Shown here in pieces: positions 10,439-19,817 of a DNA stretch of 64,000 bases. The stretch spans positions 2,621,501 through 2,685,500 of the forward strand of contig JAGTTD010000010.1 of NCBI GenBank assembly GCA_018398585.1. The letters run 5' to 3'. Position numbers and translations under genes: made by a program. The notes beneath the pieces are model-generated. The model had not been told where the DNA came from. It worked only from the letters and a program-made list of their open reading frames with translations, and did no database searches. Numbering within the stretch: position 1 is the stretch's first letter; every line of letters begins with the position of its first letter. Source of the stretch: Simmondsia chinensis (lineage: Eukaryota; Streptophyta; Magnoliopsida; Caryophyllales; Simmondsiaceae).

Positions 10439-13298
10439 TAAAGTTTGAAAGTTCGTAAAGTATTTGCCTGAAGTTCGAATTTTATTGTTCTCTCATTTCG
10501 GTAATTTTAGTATCGCAATTTTATTTGGTTCGCATTTTGAATTATTTAATTTGCATTACTACTTGTATTTTATAAATACTAATCACTTATGCTAACATGG
10601 AACACAACTTTTCATCATCCTCTGGAGCCGGTCGTGCTAGTTCTAGCTCTTATCGGCCACCCAAAATCCCTAAAAGAAGTAGAATTGTAATACTTAATAC
10701 GAAAGAACAAGCTTTTATACAACCAGACTCATCACCCCCATACACTGATGATAACATAGATTGGGACTTTGAACAACAACAAGATTATCATGTGTCGGGG
10801 AGTGGGGGTGGAGACTCACAAACTAATGAGGAACCCACGCCCACCACTGAAGCCTAGCCTGAAAGTAGTACCTTTACTAGTAGGTGTACAACTAGTGAGG
10901 TATGAAATCACTTTACCCTTAATAGGACAACTAATAAAGCAACTTATAAATTATGTGACCTACCTAGGACTTTTAGCCATCAACCTGGTAGTGGGACAGA
11001 TACATTAAGCAGACATATACTTAGGTGCCACCCCGAGGAATGCCCAGATAAGAGCCAACAACGTCTAGTACAGTAAGTGACCGATGCACTTGCCAATTTT
11101 AGGTTCTCTCAAGAGGGCAACCGAAAGGGGCTAGCTAAATATATAATTTTGGGTGAAAGGCCTTTCAATGCCGGTGAAAACCCATATTTCGTCGACTACC
11201 TCCAACAATGGGTGAACCCTGCCATTGTGAGGGTTCCTCGGAACACCGTAAAGCGGAACGCTTTTACGGAGTACCACAGGATGAAAGTCGAGGTCTTAAC
11301 ATTTTTTGCGACGAACACGAGCATCTTCTCGTTGACGTCGGACAAATGGAAGTCGAAACCCGGCCAACCTTATATGTGCATAACGGCATACTGGATTGAT
11401 GACTCCTACATCCTCCAAAAGTGAATAATTCATTTTGGTATTTTAGATTGCCCCCACACTGCCGAGATAATTACGGGTGTGATTATGTTGGCAGTCCGCG
11501 ACTGGGGCATAGAATGACGTATCTTCAGTATTACGTTCGACAATGCTACTAATAACACTACATCCGTCACACATTTAACTAGGCACATGAGACCCATGTT
11601 AGGTGGGGAGTGTTTTCATATTCGTTGCATTTGTCACATTTTGCATTTAATGGTAATGGATGGTTTAGAGCTTGTAAACGCATCCTTTAACACCTTAAGA
11701 TCCGTAATAATATCTTTTAAATCATCCGGCACTAGAAAAAAAAGATTTAGAAATTTATGTAGGTTGCATGGCATAGAATATAAACAATTCAAATTAGACT
11801 CCCAAACTAGGTGGTCGTCTATGGTAGAAATGTTAGAGCGCATTCTACCATATAAAGACGTTCTAATGGAATTCGCATAGGACAATCGTTCAGAATTGAG
11901 CGATTACAACCTAGGCGGTATATATTGGGAGCCAATAGATGAAATTTGTAAATTTTTTTGCATGTTTAAAGAGGCCACGACAATTTTTTCGGGTTGCTAC
12001 TATCCGACTATGCCTCAAGCAATATCAGATTGCTTAATATTGTAAATTGGATGGCGGGTAATGAATCCAACCCCATTTTGTTCGAATCGATTAAGGCAAT
12101 GAAAGAAAATTTTGCTAAATATTATTCTAAACTACCTCTTACATACTGCTTAGCAACTATTTTAGATCCTCGTTGTAAACGCAGGGGTTTAAACTTGTTT
12201 TGCCAATATTTTTTCAAATATTTGTATACTAATCTCAATATCGACACTTTCATTGCCGAAGTCGATAACGACTTGCATAGTTTATTTTTCCAATATTCCC
12301 GAAAATTAGCGTCCAATAATCCATATCCTAGTACTGCTGCAGTAGGATCTTCCACATCTAGTAAAAGTAGTTCACACACGTCATATTCGTGGAAACTGTG
12401 GGAGCAATTTACACCCACAGTAGCCCCCACGTCATGTGATAAGCTAGATTATTATTTGCGGACACCGTTGGTCCATATTTTCAGACCGTCGGCTAACCGG
12501 CATTTTGACCTTTTACAATGGTGGAACACAAACCAAACCTAGTATCCCGTGCTTTCCACTATGGCACGTGATATACTAAGTTGTCCGGTGTCTTCAGTAG
12601 CATCTGAGTGTGCTTTCAGTCTTGGTGGCAGGTTGCTTGGAACGAAGAGGGCGAAGCTATCGCCGTCAAGCTTGGAGATGTCTGTGTGCTTGAAGGATTG
12701 GCTGCTAGCCGAGGCAAGGAATCAACAGAGAATGAAGCTGGATTCATAGAGCGATGAAGAAGACGACCGCACCATTGATACGTTAAACGATGGCACAACA
12801 ACCCCATGCGACTGATATCAATACTTTTGTATGTCAATTATTTACTTTTAAATATTTACGTTAAAAGATGACCGCACCCCTCATATGTCAAACTTTGCAT
12901 TTTTTGATGAACAAATTTGTACTTTTAAATATTAGCTTCAACTACGTTGTATTTGTACTTGTTACGTTATTTATTTACCATTATTTTTTTGATAAGATAT
13001 TTACCATTATTTACTATTACTTATTGTATATTTTATTTTATTACATATATTTAGTATTATTTTTTTTGAACATGTATATTTAGCATTATTAGTGCTTGAA
13101 AAAAATGTATTTGTATCTCATATTATTTATCAATGAATTATAATAATTTTAGTACAAAAAGACTTTGTATTATTTAAATTTTGCTTTTTTTTTAAAGCTG
13201 ACGAAAGCGGGCCAACCCAAGCCCACCTGGCCCTACCAGCACTGTAGCGGGCTCGGCCCAGCCCTGGAGGCCTCCAGGCCGGCTCGTGGCCACCTCTA
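10439..13298 (+). mobile_element. hAT transposon, left end missing
   Basis: A decayed hAT transposase gene fills the element. The right end is GC-rich and, read inward on minus from 13,298, gives TAGAGGTGGCCACGAGCCGG, the type of terminal inverted repeat found in plant Ac-like hATs. No matching left terminus is visible: the left side abuts unit A directly at 10,438, suggesting truncation. No 8-bp target duplication can be assigned. Confidence 0.8.
10597..12750 (+). pseudogene. hAT transposase, decayed
   Basis: hAT transposases excise and reinsert DNA elements using an RNase H-like core. Readable parts: a Ser-rich N-terminus (10,597); a degenerate BED-type zinc finger around 10,930-11,045 (FSHQPGSG then LSRH...RCHPEEC); the core from 11,077 (FRFSQEGNRKGLAKYIILGE, then SLTSDKWKSK); CHILHL and TRWSSMVEML near 11,630-11,830; and the C-terminal hATC dimerisation domain at 12,490-12,660 (LLQWWNTN, then ASECAFSLGGRLL). 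The reading frame is broken by several stops (for example near 11,070, 11,424, 11,515 and 11,880) and at least one frameshift near 11,990. Inactive. Confidence 0.88.
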
Positions 13299-14230
13299 CC
13301 TCCGCTCGTGGTTTTTCTCCTTCTTTTAGAGTGTTTTTACGTAAATATTTTTTTTTTTCTTTTGTTGCTCTTTCTCATTTATCTTCTTATTTACTTTTTT
13401 AAATTTTGTTTAATATCTAAATTGAACCCGAGAATTGATCGCATAGGTCCACTGCCCCACCACTCGCCCACCTGCCAACCCACAGAACCATTAATTTTTT
13501 GGAACGAGTACAATGTCGTGAAGCAATACATAGGTAGTAAATTAATATAATAATTGTATATATAATATAATATATAAGGTAAAAATTAATAACTAATTTA
13601 AAAAACTACTTTAATATTATAAAGATCATTTCATTATTTAGGTATTTGTTAAATTTTTATTGAGCCAATATTATATACATAAATATTATTTATTACTTTT
13701 TGGATGAAAACATAAATGGTAAAAATTTTTAAAAATGGTATTATACACAGTAAGGGCAACATACTTTGTAAAAATAACCAAAAAAAGTATTATTTAGAAA
13801 AATAACCATAAAAGGTATCAACTATTTATAAGTGACTAGGATAATTAGTCAAAAAAATAACATGACAATAAAAAAGCATATGTGGTAGATGACGTGATAA
13901 TAAAAAAGATAACACATACAATGTCATGATAAAGTTTGTATATTTTTTTTTTAAAATTAAAAAAAATATTAAAATTTTAAATTACTTATGTAAAATAGTT
14001 TTAATGCAATAATTTTTAGAATACAAATTAGTCGTGCTTTCGTAAAAAAAAAAAAAAAAATTTACTGTTCACTGGACGTACGCAGTTACAAACGGCGTAC
14101 GTTGAACGAGCTACAGTAAATGATGCATTTTGGTAAATATTTTTGGAAGTGTGCTATTTTGGTAAAATTTTTTTTAAAACTATGCCAATTGGGTAAAAAA
14201 TTCTATAAAGTTAATATTTTGGCTTATTCA
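13299..14230. other. AT-rich non-coding DNA
   Basis: No gene. A small imperfect inverted repeat at about 14,060-14,118 (TTTACTGT ... CGTACGC against GCGTAC ... ACAGTAAA), followed by repeated TTTTGGTAAA motifs, suggests another degraded MITE. Confidence 0.4.
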
Positions 14231-14596
14231 CATTTTATTACTTTACCTTTTTTGTAATTATAAAAAGAACCTAATGTTTTGAAATTATTAAAAAGGACCC
14301 CGATGTTTTATAAAAGGACCCTTTTTCAGCAAGTAAGAGAAAATGACTTTCCTTTCAAAACGGGAGAAATCATGATTCTGAGTGACTCAAAAATCTTCAC
14401 GGTAATTATTGTGTAAATCCAGATCAAATCGAAATAAACCAAATTGCCCAAAAACCTTTCAAAATAATGTCAGATGGCCGGAGAGGGTCCTTTTTATTAA
14501 TACGATAAAATTTCGGGGTCCTTTTTAATAATTTTAAAATATCAGGATACTTTTTATAATTACCAAAAAGATCATGACAGTAAAATATAAATGACC
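14231..14596. repeat. MITE with about 100-bp inverted repeats
   Basis: The left arm contains TAATTATAAAAAGAACCTAATG and AATTATTAAAAAGGACCCCG. The right arm carries the reverse complements (CGGGGTCCTTTTTAATAATT and ATACTTTTTATAATTA). The non-palindromic centre is about 150 bp. No coding capacity; superfamily not assigned. Confidence 0.7.
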
Positions 14597-14813
14597 CTAA
14601 TATTTTTCATATACTATTATTTACGTGAAGCACATGCTGAGACACTTTCTCATGTATGAAATTTGTGAGAGGACAAATATTTCTTATGTTTTATTTTAGG
14701 GGGTTGGATTTTTCGGGTGCTAGTTTGAATAATAAAAAATGTTAATTGGTGTTCTAAATTGGCCCCTGAAATAGCTGTAAAAATACATAAATTTGGCTAG
14801 AGAGCCGCCACAA

Positions 14814-14920
14814 AGATACAACAACAACAACAATAATACAGTGTCTCAAATAGGTTCCCACTAAGGTGGAGCTTGGACGTAAAATGCACAGTCTCAGATC
14901 TATTGGGCTAGAGACCACAA
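14814..14920 (+). mobile_element. Au-like SINE
   Basis: Begins with a CAA run, then CAGTGTCTCAAATAGGTTCC and a body GTGGAGCTTGGACG; the 3' part is missing. A second SINE follows immediately. Confidence 0.6.
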
Positions 14921-14924
14921 CAAT

Positions 14925-15060
14925 GATACCACAACAATAATAGACCGAGTGCCTCATTAGTTCCCGCATACGCTGGGAAGTGGGATGTACACAGCCTTAC
15001 CCCTTCAGGGTACTACCGTACAAGGATGCTGTTTTCGAGGACCCGCAATTTAAGATAAGA
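14925..15060 (+). mobile_element. Au-like SINE, fairly complete
   Basis: CAACAATAATAG head, GAGTGCCTCATTAGTTCCCG, GTGGGATGTACACAGCCTTA, CCCCTTCAGGGTACTACC and GTTTTCGAGGACCCGC in the expected order. It lies just left of the CACTA insertion site. Confidence 0.75.
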
Positions 15061-16234
15061 AGCCCGCAACAGTGATAACACTACAAAAAAAAATTGATAA
15101 GTACGGCCCACAACTGCGCTGCAATAGGCAGGCATCGCGACACAATTCCTATTGCGGCTAAAAAAAGTTGCGCCGCAATTTCGCTGTATTAGGTGTACCA
15201 CATTAGGTGAATGCTGCAGGATTTGTCGCGCCGTAGCCGAGAGGCCTAAAACGACGCAAAAATGCATTGTATTTGTCCTCCTGGACAGCTGAGAAGATGG
15301 TTTGCATGAAAGGTTAGTTAAACCGCCGCATTAGTTAAATCTAATGCCGTGAGATTAAGCGTTGCGTTAGTTATACCTAATATACAATCAATATTTTCAG
15401 TCTGAAATTAGAGACTAATCATGATTTAGGGCAGAAAAAAACATAATCACCTCTAGTACTAAAGTCGAAGTACCTTCTAGGGTTAGACATTGAACATTTT
15501 CACTGAATTTAAGCTATAATAAGAAAAAAGAAAAAAATCAAAGAATGGGTGAAGATCTCTGTATTCGAGCGAAAAGCAAAGAGCGAGCGAACTAACATTG
15601 CCTGAAAATGAGCAAAGAACCTGAGCGTGCTTGCCTAAAAACGAACAGTGAAGAGCAACTGAGATCGAAGGAGCAAAGAGCGAATGAGAGAGAAACCTGA
15701 GCGAGAGCGAAGAAAGGAGAGAGAAACCTGAGTGAGAACGGAGAGCAGGAGAGAGAAACGAGGTTGTTTTTGAAAAGGGGATAGGGGATTTTAAGATGAC
15801 CTAATACAGTGAGATATAGCGCCGTATTAGAGATACCTATAAAGCGGACAATTTCACCGCATTAGAAAATATATAAATATTATAGTAAAATTATCATCTA
15901 AGTACCTTGACATTTTAATATATATAATAGGATATCCTGAGGTTTTAATATTTTATCATTTAGGTATTCTATAACAGAATTTGATGAAATTTTATAACAA
16001 TTTGATCAGTTTTATACAAAAAATATTGATATAATAAATAAATAAGATAATATATAAGTCACGTTCACTAAGATGAATTGGTGGTACCCATTTATCACCT
16101 AATATGGTGCATGTGCTCGCCGTACTAGGTGATGACATCACCTAATACTGCGATTGGGGCGCCGTATTAGGTGATGCTATATATCACCTCCTCCCGCCAT
16201 ATTATTCCACACTAATACCGTGCTTTAAAGCGTT

Positions 16235-16696
16235 TGTTTATGGTGTTTTTAGTTGGGTTCTTGGGGGTGGAACGAGACTCGAGTTCCTTGTCTTGCTTGT
16301 GAGGCCCTCCCCCCTATTTATAGGGAAGATGTGAGTGTTCCCCAAGCAATGATAGGGGTTACCGCTTGGGGGTATTTAGGAAAGAGGGCAGTGATGGCTC
16401 CCTGGCCTGTTATCGTATGGGCTGGTTGGTCTGGGGGGGACGGTAGTGATTCCTGGATCCCACACCGCTTGGTTTAGCTGGTCGAGGGAGGCGGCAGTGG
16501 TTCCTGAGCTACTTACCGTCCCAGGGTGGCCATGTGGGGAGGCGGTAGTGGCTCCTGGGCTCGTTATCGTCCCAGGGTGGCCATATGGGGAGGCAGTAGT
16601 GGCTCCTGGGCTCGTTACCGTCCCAGGTGGCCATGTGAGGAGGCGGTAGTGGCTCTTGGGCTCGTTACCGCCTAGGGGTTACTTTTATATTATCCA
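16235..16696 (-). repeat. 3' LTR of the Tat element
   Basis: Nearly identical to 27,854-28,316. A roughly 48-bp unit beginning GTCCCAGGGTGGCCATGTGG is repeated about three times at 16,518-16,670, and the same structure is kept in the other LTR. A polypurine tract (minus strand AGTGGGGGGCTAAC) abuts it at 16,697-16,710, fixing this as the 3' LTR of a minus-strand element. Confidence 0.9.
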
Positions 16697-16706
16697 GTTA
16701 GCCCCC

Positions 16707-16751
16707 CACTTTGAGGTCAAAGTTTCTTTGACCTTAAAGTGTATAAATACC
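16707..16751 (+). promoter_or_regulatory. Antisense promoter: palindromic W-box-like pair plus TATA
   Basis: A hairpin-like palindrome occupies 16,707-16,741: 16-bp arms CACTTTGAGGTCAAAG and CTTTGACCTTAAAGTG (15 of 16 pairing) around a 3-nt centre. Each arm holds a W-box core (TTGACC or its complement), the site class bound by WRKY factors. It runs directly into GTATAAATACC (16,741-16,751), a good TATA box about 65 bp upstream of the F-box ORF ATG, which has a favourable AACCATGG context. Transcription would run away from the LTR, antisense to gag-pol. Function is inferred. Confidence 0.6.
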
Positions 16752-16815
16752 TCTCTACTCCCCCCATTTGAGATATCCCTTTCCTTTACAAATTTTCTTG
16801 TTTAATACTTTAACC

Positions 16816-17967
16816 ATGGAAGATGTCACTCGTGATATGTTAGCTTGGCTTCCCGCCAAGTCTCTTTTAAGATTTTCGTTTGTGTCCTCGTGGTTTCATG
16901 GTTTGCTTAGTGATCATGAATTTGTTACAACACAATCCTTTCGTACACTCAATTGTGATGCTGATGGGGTTTTGTTACAACCGGAGGGCGAGTTTTCTCG
17001 TGATAGTTTAGGGGTGTTTTCATTGGTCAGGGACTTTTCTCCTGTTGTGCCGCCGGAGATAATGGAGGTGTTGACGGACAACATTAGGGTTCTCGGTGTC
17101 CAGGGTGGTTTAGTACTATACTGCGATTACAATCTCTCAAAGCTATTTGTATGAAACCCTGCTCTAGGTGTTCGTCAGCCGGTACCACTGCCCGAGGGTA
17201 TCCTGATGGATTGCTTAGATGTTCCCTTGAATCTAGTGTTCGGCTGTTTTGACTCTACCCAATAGTTCGGCTTCTATCTATTCCTTATGGTGATGGACTT
17301 ATCTTACCCATGCTAGGGCTTTTGGCCTAATGAGTACCAAGTCTATTTTTGGCAGGGTGACTGGAATTTGTTGGAAGGCCTCAACGTGGGTCCTTGGAAT
17401 GTTTGCCTTAAGGATCATGTTTGTCTGTGTGGGGAGTTTTTCTTCTTGTCTGACTGGGGCCATTATATTGACGGCACTAATAATCGTCCCTACATAGTCT
17501 GTTGGAACACTGAGGCGGGAGCCTCTCGTCGTTTGACCCTTCCCGACATAATTTGGGACAACTTGTCCACTTGTGGGGAGGCCAGAATTGCTAAATGGTG
17601 GGGAGTGGCCACGGGACCCCCTATTCTGTGCTTGGTTATGCTTCGGAGCCTGGTTTTTACCATCTGGCCATTAACCGACGTGGGGGATCCCTCCTCTTGG
17701 GTAAGGCGGGATCGATTATTCGTCCGACTGCCGTGGTCTGGGGGCAGATGGGACCCGGCTATCACAGGTTTTGCCGTGTCAAAAGAACATATCACATTTA
17801 TGGTGCATAACCAGGTGTTTCAATGTGCGCTCCAAGGCGAACATCGTGGACGCGCCGTCTTCTTGGGGCATCATCAGGGGGATTACCATACTCTACTATT
17901 TCCATATTCGAGTTCTTGGTTTCGTTGTGGGAATGATTCCATGATTCTCCATCCCCCATTCGAGTAG
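16816..17967 (+). pseudogene. F-box/FBA-like gene carried antisense in the Tat element
   Basis: F-box proteins are substrate adaptors of SCF ubiquitin ligases. The N-terminus (about residues 3-40) fits the F-box pattern: LPAKSLLRFSFVSSWFHGLL matches the usual LPxKSLxRFxxVSKxWxxLI core, followed by SDHEFV. Downstream it follows the F-box-associated domain order: NPALGVRQPVPLP after the first stop, a GDWNLLEGL strand, VCLCGEFFFLSDWG, YIVCWNTEAGASRRLTLP, and a closing FAVSKEHITFMVHN region. One frame stays open in register for 383 codons without indels. It is interrupted only by TGA (17,152), TAG (17,266) and TAG (17,314). The first stop falls where FBA proteins have the Trp of a WNP motif, consistent with TGG to TGA. 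There are no introns. Coordinates begin at the ATG after the TATA. The family call rests on motif pattern, not on a search. Confidence 0.72.
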
Positions 17968-17999
17968 GTCGTGATGATTGCGGGAGGGCATTTTGGAAC

Positions 18000-18203
18000 C
18001 TTTTTGTATGTTACTTTTAGCGTTGTAGTTGTATTAGCGGTATCCTGATGTAATGCAGTTTTGTTGTAATATATACTCTTGTTATATATATATATATATA
18101 TTCTACGCCTTTATTTGCATTCCTGTCAAAGTTTGCTACTTTGTTGCGCCCGTCTATGTTTGTGTGAGCTTATTACCGGCCCTACGCTAACTGAGGTGCA
18201 AAC
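18000..18203 (+). other. Downstream region of the F-box-like gene
   Basis: AT-rich stretch with a (TA)n run at about 18,079-18,100, plausibly the 3' end region of the antisense gene. No ORF. Confidence 0.35.
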
Positions 18204-18500
18204 AACCGCCCGGTGTTAGATGGGGCACGCAACCGCGGGCTCTCAAGCTGGTGAGAGTTTACCGCCCGTTCCTGATGTTAGGTGGGACATACACAACCGC
18301 CCCGGTGTTAGATGGGGCACGCAACCGCGGGCACTCAAGTTGGTGAGAGTTTACCGCCCGTCCCTGATGTTAGGTGGGACATACACAACCGCCCTGGTGT
18401 TAGATGGGGCACGCAACCGTGGGCTCTCAAACTGGTGAGAGTTTACCGCTCGTCCCTGATGTTAGGTGGGACATACACAACCGCCACGGTGTTAGATGCT
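18204..18500 (+). repeat. Tandem repeat, 92-bp period
   Basis: The landmark GGTGTTAGATG begins at 18,212, 18,304, 18,396 and 18,488, an exact 92-bp spacing, giving just over three copies with few differences. Each unit holds TTAGATGGGG and TTAGGTGGGA motifs. Confidence 0.93.
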
Positions 18501-18520
18501 CGGTTTCATTAGCGGCACCG

Positions 18521-19180
18521 AGGCCTTCGCATTAGGTGAAAGCCAGGCAGTCCCTTCACTTTAGGTGAAGGGTAACCGCTCCCTTCCTCTCGCCCTTCTT
18601 GAGAAAGAGAACCAAGCCCCCATTGTCTGAGGGACTTAGCAAACCAAGGCCTTCACATTAGGTGAAAGCCAAGCAGTCCCTTCACTTTAGGTGAAGGGTA
18701 ACTGTCCCCTTCCTCTTGCCCTTCTTAAGCAAGAGAACCAAGCCCCCATTGTCTAAGGGACTTAGCAAACCGAGGCCTTCACATTAGGTGAAAGCCAGGC
18801 GGTCCCTGCACTTTAGGTGAAGGGTAACCGCCCCCTTCCTCTTGCCGTTCTTGAGCAAGAGAACCAAGCCCCCATTGTCTAAGGGACTTAGCAAACCAAG
18901 GCCTTCACATTAGGTGAAAGTCAGGCGGTCCCTTCACTTTAGGTGAAGGGTAACCGCCCCCTTTCTCTAGCCCTTCTTGAGCAAGAGAACCAAGCCCCCA
19001 TTGTCTAAGGGACTTAGCAAACCGAGGCCTTCACATTAGGTGAAAGCTAGGCGGTCCCTTCACTTTAGGTGAAGGGTAACCGCCCCCTTCCTCTCGCCCG
19101 TCTTGAGCAAAAGAACCAAGCCCCTATTGTCTAAAGGACTTAGCAAACCGAGGCCTTCACATTAGGCGAAAGCCAAGCGC
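18521..19180 (+). repeat. Tandem repeat, 126-bp period
   Basis: The landmark AGGCCTTC(G/A)CATTAGG begins at 18,521, 18,647, 18,773, 18,899, 19,025 and 19,151, an exact 126-bp spacing with five full copies and a partial sixth. Each unit contains small inverted motifs such as CCCTTCACTTTAGGTGAAGG. Unrelated in sequence to the 92-bp array just upstream. Confidence 0.95.
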
Positions 19181-19249
19181 CTGACATTCTTGTTCATATG
19201 AGAGGCATGTGGCGCTCTTCTTCCTTTCACTGTTCACTTTCCCCTTTTT

Positions 19250-19260
19250 CCTACATAAAG
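19250..19260 (+). promoter_or_regulatory. Putative TATA box of second antisense gene
   Basis: CTACATAAAG is followed by a pyrimidine-rich leader (19,280-19,400). It is about 560 bp upstream of the ORF start at 19,818, with at least one possible intron in the leader (a GTAAGAG ... ACTAG pair near 19,770-19,813). Weak support. Confidence 0.35.
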
Positions 19261-19817
19261 CCCTAGCAAAGCCCTAATAGGGCCCCCATCGCTCATCTTC
19301 TTCATTCTCTCTCCCGACATTCTCGACACCCCTAGTTCTGCATTTTCCCCCCAAAATTTCCTCAAATTCTCCTCAACCTTTCATTTTAACTCATTTTCGG
19401 AACGATTAAAAGGTACTTTGCTAATGTTTTTCTTAGTTTTTCGAAAGCTTTCTGGGGTTTTTTTTTTGTGTGTGTGGATTTCTGGTTGGGCGTCCGTGGC
19501 GGAACCTAGGGTTCCCACGGTGGAACTGGAGGTTCCATGTAGGAACCAGACGGGAGCATCGAGCTGGATTCCCAGTTCGTAGCCGACCTTGCCGCCTTCC
19601 TTGCTGGCGTTCCTGCCCTTGGACCAGGGGAGGTGGGGGTGTTTGACGATCAGGGCTTCTCCCCTTCCGTGTGCTTGACTGGTTCTCAGATGGTAATGTC
19701 TCCTCCTGATGCCAGCGCCCCCGTCTTACCAACGGAAAATCACGGTGTGATTTCTTCTCTTTCGCAGGGTAAGAGCCCTTCTAATTTTTTGTCTTCTTAT
19801 TTTGGTGAACTAGTTAA

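Noticed and set aside
13198..13298. Independent GC island or gene promoter
   Set aside because: Better explained as the GC-rich terminal and subterminal repeat of the hAT element.
16253..16649. ORFs inside the Tat LTR (and 28,065-28,295)
   Set aside because: Produced by the 48-bp tandem repeats of the LTR. They are glycine/valine-rich, repetitive and not protein-like.
18220..18512. ORFs in the 92-bp repeat array
   Set aside because: The frame is open only because the repeat unit lacks stops in that frame. The two ORFs are shifted reads of the same repeat.
18204..19180. CRISPR-like array
   Set aside because: Periods of 92 and 126 bp with the whole unit repeated and no unique spacers. Plant nuclear context.
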